Assembly: GCA_963824805.1 (NCBI GenBank)
Contig: CAWGQZ010000080.1
Coordinates: 62,001 to 126,000, forward strand
Reading direction: 5' to 3'
Origin: DATBAT01 sp963824805
GTDB lineage: Bacteria; Acidobacteriota; Terriglobia; Terriglobales; Acidobacteriaceae
DNA: 64,000 bases
Under the pieces are notes generated by a model. The model saw only the letters and a program-made list of their open reading frames with translations, searched no databases and had not been told where the DNA came from. Both the position numbers and the translations under genes were made by a program. This document shows, piece after piece, positions 54,079-63,973 of this stretch (position 1 is its first letter; each line of letters begins with the position of its first letter).

Positions 54079-55654
54079 TCATAATCTTCCCTTCTTAAGA
54101 AGGACGCCGGCGGCTCGAATTGCGCCCACAAGTCGCCCGGCAATGTTTCGATCGAATTGCATGTTCACGAATCCTTCCATCTGGTCTGTGAACGCTTGGC
54201 CATATCCGTACCACCATACTTTTTTCATCCTGGGCAAATGGTCCGAGTCCAAATACTTGATACGGACCATTTCTTCCAGTCCAAAGCGTCCGTGGGTCCG
54301 TCCGATACCGCTGCACTTAAACCCGCCATGCGGAGCCTCGCTGATCCCGAAGCAGGAGACGACATCGTTGACCATCACCGTTCCAGCGTCAATGCGCCGG
54401 GCAATGGCTTCTCCGCGGGATCGGTCGCTCGTCCAGACACTGGCGGCCAGGCCATACTCCGAATCATTGGCGAGTGCGATCGCTTCGTCTTCGGTTTCAA
54501 AAGGCATAACCGGCAGCACTGGACCAAACGTTTCCTCCCGCATGACCTTCATCTCGTGGGTCACATCCGCCAGCACCGTCGGCGCGTAAAAGTTCGGGCC
54601 CAGTTCCGGCAGTCGTGTTCCTCCCGTCAATACGCGCGCGCCACGAACTTTCGCATCTTCCACCTGTTGTGCCACCAGGTTAAGCTGACGCTTCATGGAT
54701 GATGGGACCAATATCGGTTTCCGGATCCATGCCGTTGCCCACCCGCAATTGCTTCACCTTTCGGACGCACGCCTCGAGAAAGGGCTCGTACAACTTGCGC
54801 TGTACATAGCAACGCTCGACCGAGAGGCACGTCTGCCCGGCATTTACAAATGCCCCCCAGATTGCTCCGCTCGAGGCAACATCGATGTCGGAATCTTCCA
54901 ACACAAGCATGGGATCTTTTCCGCCCAGTTCCAGAACCACCGGAAGCAAACGTGCAGCCGCTGCCTGCGCGATCCGCTTGCCGGTGGCCACGCTTCCCGT
55001 GAAGATCAGCTTGTCGATTCCGGAGTTGAGCAATGCGGCGCCAGTGCCGCCATCCCCCAAGACCACCTGAAACACTTCTTTCGGAACACCCGCCTGATGC
55101 AGGAGAGAGGCTAGTTCCAGCACTACCTGAGAAGTAAGTTCTGAGGGCTTGATCACGATGGAATTGCCGGCAACGAGTGCAGCCAGCGATTCAGTGGCGG
55201 GGATCGAGAACGGATAGTTCCATGGCGAGACGATTCCGATTACGCCATAGGGCTCACGCAGAATACGCCCCGCTTTCGTCTTCATCGCCAGATTGCCGTG
55301 CGGCAACCGCTCATCGTGCAGAAGACGATAGGCATTCTCAATAAGAAATCGCGCAGCGTCCAACACCACCATGACTTCGGTAGTCAGCGCCTCGACATAG
55401 GGTTTGCCCGCTTCGTTCGTGATCAGGCGAGCGACGTCTGATTTCTTTTGGTGCAGGAGATGCTGAAACTGCTTAAGGACGGCGATTCTCGCGCGGATGC
55501 CGAGCGCAAGCCAGGTTGGCTGTGCGGCGCGGGCTCGCGCAACTGCGGCATGAACTTCCTGCTCGGATGCGCAATCCAACTCGCGCAGTGTCTCCCCCGT
55601 TGCAGGATTCACCGAGACCACTTTGCGCGCCTCGACTTGAACGTCAGTGGCCAT
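54079..55654 (-). CDS. NAD(P)-dependent aldehyde dehydrogenase (frameshifted)
   Basis: About 525 residues from ATG 55654. The N-terminal part has VNPATGETLRELD, REPYGVIGIVSPWNYPFSIPATES, KLIFTGSVATGK, LELGGKDPMLVLEDSD and the catalytic Cys in FVNAGQTCLSVERCYV. At 54692-54693 one extra base turns IHERQLN into IHEASA and a stop; the next frame continues QLNLVAQQVEDAKVRGARVL, EETFGPVLPVMPF and the C-terminal SGIGRTHGRFGLEEMVRIK. It resembles succinate-semialdehyde or broad-range dehydrogenases. It lies upstream of the iol operon on the same strand with 290 bases between, so its link to inositol use is uncertain. The indel is probably a sequencing error. Confidence 0.88.
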
Positions 55655-55774
55655 ACCGCAAGAAAATTCTACGCGGCTAAAGGTGCCGCGTAAACTTTCG
55701 TCCCTCGAACTGGCTGTGATCGTGCGCACATCCAGTCCAGGGAATAATTTTTACAATCAAGTTTGGTAAAGAAC

Positions 55775-56727
55775 GTGGACACTCTTAACGAGGTCTATTC
55801 TTCACTTTCGATCCACCGCCGCTACGAAGTCTGGTTTCTTCGTATTGGAATGGCCGACGGAAGTGGAGCGTGGTGGTTCCGGTATCTGCTCATGAATCCC
55901 GGTCGCGACGGATGTCCGGGAAACCCGCGCGGGATGCCGGTTCAGGTCTGGGCCACATGGTTTCCGCGCGACCGTGCTCCACAAAGTTTCATACAAGGAT
56001 TTCCACTCGACAGTCTGGATCTTAGCGGCCGCGGAGAAAGCCCTTTCCACTTTCGCACCGGAGAAATGAAATCGGGGAAAATGCTTGCCGCGGAAGACTG
56101 GAAGTCGATGGACACCAGCTTTCCTGGGATCTGCGCTACCGCTCGACATTTCGGGTAACTCTCAGCAGCAAGGGCTGGATCGGGTTCTCGCGTTCGCCAC
56201 ACTCTAACGCGGCCTTCTCCGGTCGAATCACACTGGATGGCCGCGAATTTCAGGGAGAACCATTAGGATTCGGGGTACAAAGGCACAACTGCGGATACCG
56301 GCATCGCGGCTTTTGGACCTGGGCCCATGCCTACTTTCCGAATCGAGGCGACTCCTCGAGCTCTGTGGAAGCTCTCGTTTATGACATGCCGTTCGGGTTG
56401 GTATTTCGCAAAGCTGTGCTTTGGCACAACGGGCAGCAACATGTCTTCCGTAACCTGCAAGAGGCAAACGGAGATGCAAAGGAATTTGCCTGGAGCTTTC
56501 GCTGTTCGGACAAAGACGGCCTGACCTTGCATGTAACCTTCCGCGGCGCCGGGCAAAACATTCATCGTTTGCCTTACCTGAAGACGGATTGCTCCGGCAC
56601 CTTCGAGGTAACCAACAACAGCCTCGCCAGTGCGTCGGTTCGCATTGAGCGAGAAGGAATGCCGGTAGAAGAACTTACAACTACGAATGGTGCGGTGTTG
56701 GAAAAAGTGGGACGCCAGTCTCAGTGA
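55775..56727 (+). CDS. Calycin/AttH-like (tocopherol-cyclase-like) protein, frameshifted
   Basis: Two frames make one protein of about 317 residues. The first runs from a GTG at 55775 (or TTG 55763) and includes YEVWFLRIGMADGSGAWWFRYLL. Around 56095-56105 one base is out of place. The second frame then reads EVDGHQLSWDLRYRSTFRV, GWIGFSRSPHSNAAFSG, FGVQRHNCGYRHRGFWTWAHAYF and on to the stop at 56727. The GxQxHNxG...WxWAHA pattern is that of AttH/tocopherol-cyclase-like beta-barrels, which bind or modify hydrophobic compounds. The last 7 bases overlap the convergent hydrolase gene. The real function is unknown. Confidence 0.65.
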
Positions 56728-57545
56728 GTCATCGCCAGGCGTTTGGCGATGATTGAGTAGGCCGCAGCATTGAATGCCATTCCAATATGGGTGCCGGTAA
56801 CTTCAAAATTACTTTTAGGATTGTGGGTCATGCAATAGTGCCAATCTACAATACCGTCGTAGCGGGTATAAATCGCGGTCTGCAGCATCGAATCCGGAAC
56901 GTCGCGCCGCAGTGAATCTACGAAATTGCAGGTGCAGCGCCCGGTGTAGCAGTGCGGCAATACTCCATCGCCGTGCTCTTGCAGAATACGCAAGCGAATC
57001 GCTTCAGCGGCATTGATGATGGTTCGATTCGCCACCGTGCCACGAATCGGTGAAGCCAGCGTAATCACGGAGGCGACATCCTTCGGCCTTCCTCCCGCTA
57101 CGGATCGGGCGATCACGCCACCGAGGCTATGGCCGATCACATGAATCTTTCTCCCCGTCTCGGCCAGTGCTCTTTCTATCGTGTCGCTCAAATGGCGCTT
57201 GATCAACAGGTTGGGGCAATCGGCATTTATGCCGATGCCGGAAAAATAGGGCCGGTAGCCAATGCGGCTCAGCCATCCGTGAAGTTCGTTCAAGTAGAGA
57301 TCAGTGCCAAGAAAACCAGGGATGACCACAACAGCGGAACCATCCCCCCGCGGCACTCCGAAACCGTAGTAGACGGGAGTCGCGTGCAGCAGCAGAACCT
57401 CGGCTCCGAACAGTGCTTCGGTCCAGATCGAGGTATTAGCTTCAAGGTGGGGATAGGGAGGGGGATGTCGCTTGCGGGCTTTAGATTTCGAGGGCCGAGT
57501 TCGCTTAACTGGTACGCGCAATTTCGTCATCTGTCCGCCCGGCAT
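56721..57545 (-). CDS. Alpha/beta hydrolase (esterase/lipase-like)
   Basis: About 274 residues from ATG 57545 (AGGTG five bases upstream; a GTG at 57572 is also possible). A Lys/Arg/Pro-rich start is followed by VVVIPGFLGTDLYLNELHGWLSRIGYRPYF and the nucleophile elbow GHSLGG (the Ser is catalytic), then VITLASPIRGT, a Cys-rich piece (CYTGRCTC) and the likely catalytic His in GTHIGMAFNAAAY. There is no signal peptide. The fold matches triacylglycerol-lipase-like proteins; the substrate is not predictable. Confidence 0.85.
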   Translation of the reverse strand: MPGGQMTKLRVPVKRTRPSKSKARKRHPPPYPHLEANTSIWTEALFGAEVLLLHATPVYYGFGVPRGDGSAVVVIPGFLGTDLYLNELHGWLSRIGYRPYFSGIGINADCPNLLIKRHLSDTIERALAETGRKIHVIGHSLGGVIARSVAGGRPKDVASVITLASPIRGTVANRTIINAAEAIRLRILQEHGDGVLPHCYTGRCTCNFVDSLRRDVPDSMLQTAIYTRYDGIVDWHYCMTHNPKSNFEVTGTHIGMAFNAAAYSIIAKRLAMTH

Positions 57546-57814
57546 CCGTGCACCTTTAAGCAGTTCGCGCACTTTTCACTGGAATTATAGCGCCAGTTCT
57601 GTCTCGTCCCGTTGCACATCTGGCTCATCGTGCGCGCCACATGGATGCTTTCAGAACTTATCCTGGTTGTTGGCCCGGTGGCGATATTACTTCCATAACG
57701 TTGGTTTCAGCCGGCGCCGCTTTCGCTATCGCCTTAACGGTGCCACAAATTTCATAGTTTGAATGTGATCCGGGTCACCGCGAATTCCCTCCTCTTGCCA
57801 TAGATTGTTTTACG

Positions 57815-58588
57815 ATGGCCGCAGATAACAGCAACGATCGCGCGGCATGGCTGCAAGGGCCTTTCGCGCAATGCGCGCTTTCTCCGCAACGAAATCCGAT
57901 TCCCTGGCGGCTGGTTCTCTTGGGCGCGCCGGGAGTGGGCAAGGGTACGCAGGCGGATCTTTTGAACCGGCGGCTGGGCGCGTGCCACCTATCCACTGGC
58001 GATGTCTTCCGGGCTGCGGGAAGCCGCCGCGAAGAGGAGCAGAGTCCCGCAATCAAGAAAGCTATGGAAATCGTACGAAGCGGCCGGCTGGTGCCGGATT
58101 CCACAGTATGGGAGATGATTCGCGAGCGCAGTAAATGCCTGCATTGTAGCGGTGGCTTCATCCTCGATGGATTTCCCCGCACGATTGGACAGGCCGAATC
58201 ATTGAAGCAGTGGATGGTGGACGAAGGCATGTCGCTGACGGCGGTGGTGAACTATGAACTCAGTGCAGAAGAAGTCCTGATGCGTCTTAGCGGACGCCGG
58301 ACTTGCGAGCAATGCCACGCGGTCTTTCATCTGACCGAGCATCCTGCAAAAGTTGCGGGATGGTGCGATCGTTGTGGGGGCAAGCTATTTCAGCGAGAAG
58401 ATGACCGGCGTGAATCAATCGTGGTTCGCCTCGAGAGCTACGAGAGGAGCACCACGCCGCTGATTGAGTTCTACGAAAGGCTCGGATTGCTGGTGCGAAT
58501 TGATGCGACTCGGCCGCCGGACGAGATTGCGCGAGTACGCTGCCAGTTTGCTGTCCAGTCGCGCGGAACAATTGGGACAAGAACTTGA
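57815..58588 (+). CDS. adk: Adenylate kinase with zinc-type LID and N-terminal extension
   Basis: A 257-residue adenylate kinase: P-loop GAPGVGKGTQ (37-46), LSTGDVFRAA, ILDGFPRTIGQAESL and a LID with four Cys (C164, C167, C184, C187) that should bind zinc. It interconverts ATP, ADP and AMP. About 30 residues precede the usual start (normally M-R-L-V-L-L-G); I saw no internal ATG that would remove them, so the extension may be real. It is the outermost gene of the left arm of the large inverted repeat, and a damaged copy lies at 63199-63973. Confidence 0.9.
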   Translation: MAADNSNDRAAWLQGPFAQCALSPQRNPIPWRLVLLGAPGVGKGTQADLLNRRLGACHLSTGDVFRAAGSRREEEQSPAIKKAMEIVRSGRLVPDSTVWEMIRERSKCLHCSGGFILDGFPRTIGQAESLKQWMVDEGMSLTAVVNYELSAEEVLMRLSGRRTCEQCHAVFHLTEHPAKVAGWCDRCGGKLFQREDDRRESIVVRLESYERSTTPLIEFYERLGLLVRIDATRPPDEIARVRCQFAVQSRGTIGTRT

Positions 58589-58600
58589 CCGGAACAGGTG

Positions 58601-59137
58601 CTAGCGCTTCGACTTTTTGCGTTTCTTGGGAACCGTTCCCTTTTGCAAGCGGGCTTCCAATTCAGCCACGCGCTTGCGGAGCGCATCGACTTCAGGATCA
58701 GCCTGAGCCTGGATTTCCACTGGCGGTTGCGGAAGCGGGGCGTTCAAAAACTTTTTCATCATATCGACTGGCGACAATATCGCTGATTGCACTTCGCCCA
58801 GGCGGCTCTGAACCGCATCCTGCACTTTTTGATAGGTGTCGAAGGCGGATTTCAAATACCACATCACAAACTCTTGCCGTACTTCATCGGAAGCTACGAT
58901 GAGTTGGCGCAACAACTCGAGCGGCAAGCCTGTGGGCTTGTCCTTTGCGTCTTCGGTGATGATCTGGGTCAAGGTGACGCGGGTCAAATCCTGTCCGGTT
59001 TTTGCATCGACTACTTTTACATCTCTGCCTTCGCGAACCAGTTCGGCGATGTCGTCGAGATTCACATAGCGGCTTCCGGCGGTGTCGTACATCCGGCGGT
59101 TGCCGTATTTCTTGATCACAACTGTGGAAGAATTCAT
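58601..59137 (-). CDS. phaR: Polyhydroxyalkanoate synthesis regulator PhaR-type
   Basis: A 178-residue protein. I use ATG 59137; a longer frame to 59257 adds sequence that overlaps the phasin promoter. The N-terminal DNA/PHB-binding domain reads VIKKYGNRRMYDTAGSRYVNLDDIAELVREGRDVKVVDAKTGQDLTRVTLTQII (key residues RMYDT, YVNLDDIA), and a middle domain has LPLELLRQLIVASDEVRQEFVMWYLK. The C-terminus is a Lys/Arg-rich coiled region. PhaR represses phasin genes and leaves DNA when PHA accumulates. It is divergent from the phasin-like gene, the expected arrangement. Confidence 0.9.
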   Translation of the reverse strand: MNSSTVVIKKYGNRRMYDTAGSRYVNLDDIAELVREGRDVKVVDAKTGQDLTRVTLTQIITEDAKDKPTGLPLELLRQLIVASDEVRQEFVMWYLKSAFDTYQKVQDAVQSRLGEVQSAILSPVDMMKKFLNAPLPQPPVEIQAQADPEVDALRKRVAELEARLQKGTVPKKRKKSKR

Positions 59138-59180
59138 CCAATTCTCTCTATGTTGCTCTGCACAAAGGAAGAATAACAGC

Positions 59181-59209
59181 TTGACACAACCCCCGTCGAA
59201 TCGTATATT
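59181..59209 (+). promoter_or_regulatory. Sigma-70 promoter of the phasin-like gene
   Basis: TTGACA (59181-59186), a 17-base spacer and TATATT (59204-59209), close to the consensus. It lies 40 bases before the start codon, between phaR and the phasin gene, where PhaR would be expected to bind. Confidence 0.85.
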
Positions 59210-59247
59210 TAAGTCGATGCTGCAATGCAGCAAAACGGAGGCTTCAT

Positions 59248-60177
59248 ATGCCAGCAACCATTAAGACCGACTCCCCCCGGACTCATACAGGGGACTCGTC
59301 CTTTGTTTCTATCGTATCGGGTTGGGCGCAACAGGGCGTACAGACGTTCTTTGCCACGCAGCGGATTCTTCTGGATCTGGCCATGCGGCAGAATGCCAAC
59401 GTTATGCATGCTCTGCGGCAACAACTGACCGATCCGCATCACTCTCCCACCGCCATTCTCAGCGAGGTGGCCGGGGAGGGCATGACTAACTTCCTGGAAG
59501 GACAGAAAATACTTCTCGACCTGGGCAAACAGCAGAACGAGATTCTAATGTCCGGCGTAAAGGAGCGGATTGGAGACTCACCAGCCGCCCAAGCGATGAC
59601 CGACTTGCTGCGGCGCAGCGTGGACACTTTTATCCGCATGCAAGAAGAGTTCCTGAAGATCGCCGGCCGGCAGACTCATACCTGGGTTGAGGCAGCGAAG
59701 TCTGGCAAGCCCTATGAGGCCGAGCCGCTACTAGGTTTGGCCAAAGAGGGCATGGAGAACTTCGTAAAGGCACAGAAACAGTTCCTGGACCTGATCGCCG
59801 AGGAAACCGCCAAAGCGACCAGCGGAAGGCACATCAACGGCGCAGCGAAGAAGGAAAAGAAAGAAGAGTTGACAGAACTGGCGCGGCAAGCCACAGAGTC
59901 ATTCATTGACGCGCAGAAGAAGCTGGCGGATGTGGCCGGCAAGCAACTGACCAACACGGTGAAGACCGCGAGCAAATCGTTTGAACTGCTGCGGCCATTT
60001 CCTTTTGTGCCGCTCGCCGATCTGACACGCGAAGGCGTGAAGAGCTACGTAGATGCGCAAAAGGCGCTCATGGATGTGGTGGTTAAGCCAGTAGCACACA
60101 AACATCCGGGCAAGCCGGTACACCATGCAAAAAAGGCGAAAACGGGCAAGAGAAAAGGAATGGCCGCCTCAGCCTAG
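59248..60177 (+). CDS. Phasin-like protein with repeated helical units
   Basis: A 309-residue soluble, almost all-helical protein. Three or more related units recur: FFATQRILLDLAMRQNANV, FLEGQKILLDLGKQQNEIL, FIRMQEEFLKIAGRQ, FVKAQKQFLDLIAEE, FIDAQKKLADVAGKQ and YVDAQKALMDVVVKP. The C-terminus is Lys/Ala/His-rich, as in phasins that bind DNA or granule surfaces. GGAGG stands before the ATG. Phasins coat polyhydroxyalkanoate granules. The neighbouring phaR supports this, although no PHA synthase is in the window. Confidence 0.8.
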   Translation: MPATIKTDSPRTHTGDSSFVSIVSGWAQQGVQTFFATQRILLDLAMRQNANVMHALRQQLTDPHHSPTAILSEVAGEGMTNFLEGQKILLDLGKQQNEILMSGVKERIGDSPAAQAMTDLLRRSVDTFIRMQEEFLKIAGRQTHTWVEAAKSGKPYEAEPLLGLAKEGMENFVKAQKQFLDLIAEETAKATSGRHINGAAKKEKKEELTELARQATESFIDAQKKLADVAGKQLTNTVKTASKSFELLRPFPFVPLADLTREGVKSYVDAQKALMDVVVKPVAHKHPGKPVHHAKKAKTGKRKGMAASA

Positions 60178-60719
60178 AAATGACAGCTCAGGCTAATTGC
60201 CTCGAGCTGAACGTGGACCGCGCGAAAGCGGAACAGATTGCTGACGAAGTTGTAGCGGCTGAAAAGCTTGCGAGAATAGCTCGGCATTGGAAGTTGTACC
60301 GCGGGGGCTAAAGCCCATGTTGGGCGTGGGGCACTTACCGCAGCGCATGAAGCGCTGCTCCACCCAAAACCGCGGACTGCCAGTTTTCCACAAGCTGTGA
60401 ATGGTTGGTTTCGGGTGGGAGCTCAATCGAGACTAAGCCCGTCAACCTAAGCCGCAATTCCGTCAGCAGTCTGACCGCGACAGGCGCGGCGATGAAGTCG
60501 AAGGACCCGCACCCTCGGTTCTCGTCGCCAAAGGACTCTACCCAGGACAGTCAACCAGCTGCGCGGGATAGATCTCGAGAACCCGCAGGTCGCGACGCGA
60601 GCCCTTCGACTTCCCACCTGGAGGCTCGAGGGAGGACAGGTAACATTCAGGCGGCTCTCATCATTGCGCAAGCCGAAGTCCAACCCTGACGCAGGGTGCG
60701 AGCTGATCGCGAGGCGAGT
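60178..60719. other. Intergenic region after the phasin gene
   Basis: About 540 bases without a secure gene. Just after the phasin stop a frame reads NVDRAKAEQIADEVVAAEKL; in the mirror copy it continues a little further, so a short lost gene is possible. A REP-like hairpin sits at 60340-60358. The rest, up to the synthetase start, holds no recognisable gene. Confidence 0.4.
60303..60420. repeat. REP-like intergenic hairpin element (candidate)
   Basis: GCAGCGC (60340-60346) and GCGCTGC (60352-60358) form a 7-bp hairpin with a 5-base loop, flanked by GGGGCTAAAGCCC-type and CCGCGG sequences. Such GCTAAAGC / hairpin blocks recur between genes in acidobacterial genomes as I remember them; a genome-wide count would settle it. 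Confidence 0.45.
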
Positions 60720-60878
60720 ATGAAACTTCCTCTGACTCCAATTCGTTTTCTGCGCTATGCGCGCGAGCAATTTCCCGACAAGGTTGGCGTGGTGTGCGGG
60801 AGCAACGCTTTACTTACTCGCAGTTCGCCGAGCGTGCCCATCGACTGGCGGGCGCACTCATCGCCGGAAGGAGCGGCG
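60720..60878 (+). pseudogene. Acyl-CoA synthetase, N-terminal fragment (left arm)
   Basis: From ATG 60720 the frame encodes LPLTPIRFLRYAREQFPDKV, the start of an AMP-forming acyl-CoA synthetase. One G is missing near 60800 compared with the mirror copy, which reads GEQRFTYSQFAERAHRLAGALIAGG, a typical family segment. The gene is cut at the fold-back point after about 55 residues. The complete gene presumably exists in the organism beyond this point. Confidence 0.75.
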
Positions 60879-60908
60879 GTCTCAGAATGTCGGTTCAGGT
60901 TCAGTATT
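60879..60908. other. Centre (loop) of the fold-back inverted repeat
   Basis: Thirty bases separate the two arms. Left of it the sequence reads ATCGCCGGAAGGAGCGGCG, right of it the reverse complement resumes as GCTGCTCCTCCGGCGAT. A 3-kb palindrome with so small a loop is hard to maintain in a cell and typical of fold-back reads. Confidence 0.85.
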
Positions 60909-61066
60909 GCTGCTCCTCCGGCGATCAGCGCCCCCGCCAATCGATGGGCCCGCTCGGCGAACTGCGAGTAGGTAAAGCGTTGCTCGCCGCACACCACGCC
61001 AACCTTGTCAGGAAATTGCTCGTGTGCGTAGCGCAGAAAACGAATTGGAGTCAGAGGAAGTTTCAT
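60909..61066 (-). pseudogene. Acyl-CoA synthetase, N-terminal fragment (right arm copy)
   Basis: The mirror of 60720-60878, from ATG 61066. Here the frame is intact to the fold point (PLTPIRFLRYAHEQFPDKV, then FTYSQFAERAHRLAGALIAGG), after which it runs into the loop. Confidence 0.75.
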
Positions 61067-61609
61067 ACTCGCCTCGCGGTCAGCTCGCGCCCTGCGTCAG
61101 GGTTGGATTTCGGCTTGCGCGATAGTCGGAGCCCGTGAATGTGACCTGTCCTCCCTCGAGCCTCTAGGTGGGAAGTCGAAGGGCTCGCGTCGGACCTGCG
61201 GTTCTCAAGGAATCTATCCCGCGCAGTTGGTTGACTGTCCTGGGTCGAGTCCTTTGGCGACGAGAACCGAGGGTGCGGGTCCTTCGACTTCATCGCCGCG
61301 CCTGTCGCGGTCAGACTGCTGACGAATATTGCGGGCTTCGGCTGACGGGCTTGGTGTCCGATTGAGCTCCCACCCGAAACCAACCATTCACAGCTTGCTG
61401 AACCGGCATTCCGCGGTTTTGGGTGGAGCGGCGTCCTTCAAGCGCTGCGGTAAGTGCCCCACGCTCAACACGGGCTTTAGCACCGCGGTACAACTTTAAA
61501 TGCCGGGGCTCTTCTTTCGCAAGCTTTTCAGCCGCTACAACTTCGTCAGCAATCTGAGCCGCTTTCGCGCGGTCCACGTTCAGCCTCGAGGCAATTAGCC
61601 TGAGCCGTC

Positions 61610-62542
61610 ATCTTGTAGGCTGAGGCGGCCATTACTTTTCTTTTGCCCGTTTTCGCCTTTTTTGCATGGTGTACCGGCTTGCCCGGATGTTTGTGTGCTG
61701 GCTTAACCACCACATCCATGAGCGCCTTTTGCGCATCTACGTAGCTCTTCACGCCTTCGCGTGTCAGATCGGCGAGCGGCACAAAAGGAAATGGCCGCAG
61801 CAGTTCAAACGATTTGCTCGCAGTTGTTCACCGTGTTCTGTCAGTTGATTCCCGGCCACATCCGCCAACTTCTTCTGCGCGTCAATGAATGATTTTGTGG
61901 CTTGCCGCGCCAGTTCGGTCAACTCTTCCTTCTTTTCCTTCTTCGCTGCGCCGTTGAAGTGTCTTCCACTGGTCGCTTTGGCAGTTTCCTCGGCGATAAG
62001 ATCCAGGAATTGTTTCTGCGCCTTTACGAAGTTTTCCATGCCCTCTTTGGCCAAACCTAGCAAAGGCTCGGCTCATAGGGCTTGCCAGACTTCGCTGCCT
62101 CAACCCAGGTATGAGTTTGCCGGCCGGCGATCTTCAGGAACTCTCCTGCATGCGGATAGAGGTCTCCACGCTGCGCCGCAGCGAGTTCGGTCATCGCCTG
62201 GGCAGCGGGTGAGTCTCCAATCCGCTCCTTTACGCCGGACATCAGAATCTCGTTCTGCTGTTTGCCCAGTGAGAGAAGTATTTTCTGTCCTTCCAGGAAG
62301 TTAGTCATGCCCTCCCCGGCCACCTCGCTGAGAATGGCGGTGGGAGAGTGATGCGGATCGGTCAGTTGTTGCCGCCAAGCATGCATAACGTTGGCATTCT
62401 GCCGCATGGCCAGATCCAGAAGAATCCGCTGCGTGGCAAAGAACGTCTGTACGCCCCTGTTACGCCCAACCCGATACGATAGAAACAAAGGACGAGTCCC
62501 CTGTATGAGTCCGGGGGAGTCGGTCTTAATGGTTGCTGGCAT
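61610..62542 (-). pseudogene. Damaged copy of the phasin-like gene
   Basis: The mirror of 59248-60177. At least two frameshifts (near 62060 and 61800) split it into three frames, which together carry the same repeated units (FFATQRILLDLAMRQNANV, FVKAQKQFLDLIAEE). The promoter copy lies at about 62580-62610. Not an independent gene in my view. Confidence 0.85.
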
Positions 62543-62655
62543 GTGAAGCCTCCGTTTTGCTGCATTGCAAGCATCGACTTAAATATACGATTCGACGGGG
62601 GTTGTGTCAAGTTTTTATTCTTCCTTTGTGCAGAGCAACATAGAGAGAGAATTGG

Positions 62656-63191
62656 ATGAATTCTTCCACAGTTGTGATCAAGAAATACGGCAACCACCAG
62701 ATGTACGACACCGCCGGAAGCCGCTATGTGAATCTCGACGACATCGCCGAACTGGTTCGCGAAAGGCAGAGATGTAAAAGTCGTCGATGCAAAAACCGGA
62801 CAGGATTTGACCCGCGTCACCTTGACCCAGATCATCACCGAAGACGCAAAGGACAAGCCCACAGGCTTGCCGCTCGAGTTGTTGCGCCAACTCATCGTAG
62901 CTTCCGATGAAGTACGGCAAGAGTTTGTGATGTGGTATTTGAAATCCGCCTTCGACACCTATCAAAAAGTGCAGGATGCGGTTCAGAGCCGCCTGGGCGA
63001 AGTGCAATCAGCGATATTGTCGCCAGTCGATATGATGAGAAAGTTCTTGAACGCCCCGCTTCCGCAACCTCCAGTGGAAATCCAGGCTCAGGCTGATCCT
63101 GAAGTTGATGCGCTCCGCCAGCGCGTGGCTGAATTGGAAGCCCGCTTGCAAAAGGGAACAACTTAACAAACGCAAAAAGTCGAAGCGCTAG
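62656..63191 (+). pseudogene. Damaged copy of phaR
   Basis: The mirror of 58601-59137. An extra A near 62762 shifts the frame after LDDIAELVRE; the second frame then reads TRVTLTQIITEDAKDKPTG to the C-terminal coiled region. A further change shortens the Lys/Arg tail. Confidence 0.85.
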
Positions 63192-63198
63192 CACGGTT

Positions 63199-63973
63199 CC
63201 GGTCAAGTCTCTTGTTGCCCAATTGTTCCGCGCGACTGGACAGCAAACGGGCAAGCGTACTCGCGCAAATCTCGTCCGGCGGCCGAGCGCATCAATTCGC
63301 ACCAGCAATCCGAGCCTTTCGTAGAACTTAATCAGCGGCGTGGTACTCCTCTCGTAGCTCTCGAGGCGAACCACGATTGATTCACGCCGGTCATCTTCTC
63401 GCTGAATGGCTTGACCCGCAACGATCGCACCATCCCGCAACTTTTGCAGGATGCTGGAGTAAGATGAAAGGCCGCGTGGCATTGCTGGCAAGTCCGGCGT
63501 CCGCTAAGACGCATCAGGACTTCTTCTGCACTGAGTTAACGTTCACCACCGCGGTCAGCGACATGCCTTCGTCCACCATCCACTGCTTCAATGATTCGGC
63601 CTGTCCAATCGTGCGGGGAAATCCATCGAGGATGAAGCCACCACGACAATGCAGGCATTTGCTGCGCTCGCGAATCATCTCCCACACTGTGGAGTCCGGC
63701 ACCAGCCGGCCGCTTCGTACGATTTCCATAGCTTTCTTGATTGCGGGACTCTGCTCCTCTTCGCGGCGGCTTCCCGCAGCCCGGAAGCATTCACCATGAA
63801 TAGTGGCGCGCGACCAGCCGCCGGTTCAAGAGATCCGCCTGCGTACCCCTGCCCACTCCCGGCGCGCCCAAAAGAACCAGCCGCCAGGGAAACTGATGCA
63901 TTGCAGAGACCCCGCGCATTGCGCGAAGGGCCCTTGCAGCCATGCCGCGCGATCGTTGCTGTTATTGCGGCCA
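63199..63973 (-). pseudogene. Damaged copy of adk
   Basis: The mirror of 57815-58588 with many indels. The P-loop region, the LDGFPRTIGQAESLKQWMVDEGMSL segment and the Cys-rich LID are still recognisable, in different frames. Confidence 0.85.

Larger units (their letters stand above)
57790..60878. repeat. Left arm of the 3-kb fold-back inverted repeat
   Basis: This stretch (adk, phaR, phasin-like gene, start of an acyl-CoA synthetase) is repeated as its reverse complement at 60909-64000. Paired positions sum to about 121787 across the whole length (for example adk starts at 57815 and 63973). The left arm has intact frames over most of its length, the right arm does not. Confidence 0.93.
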
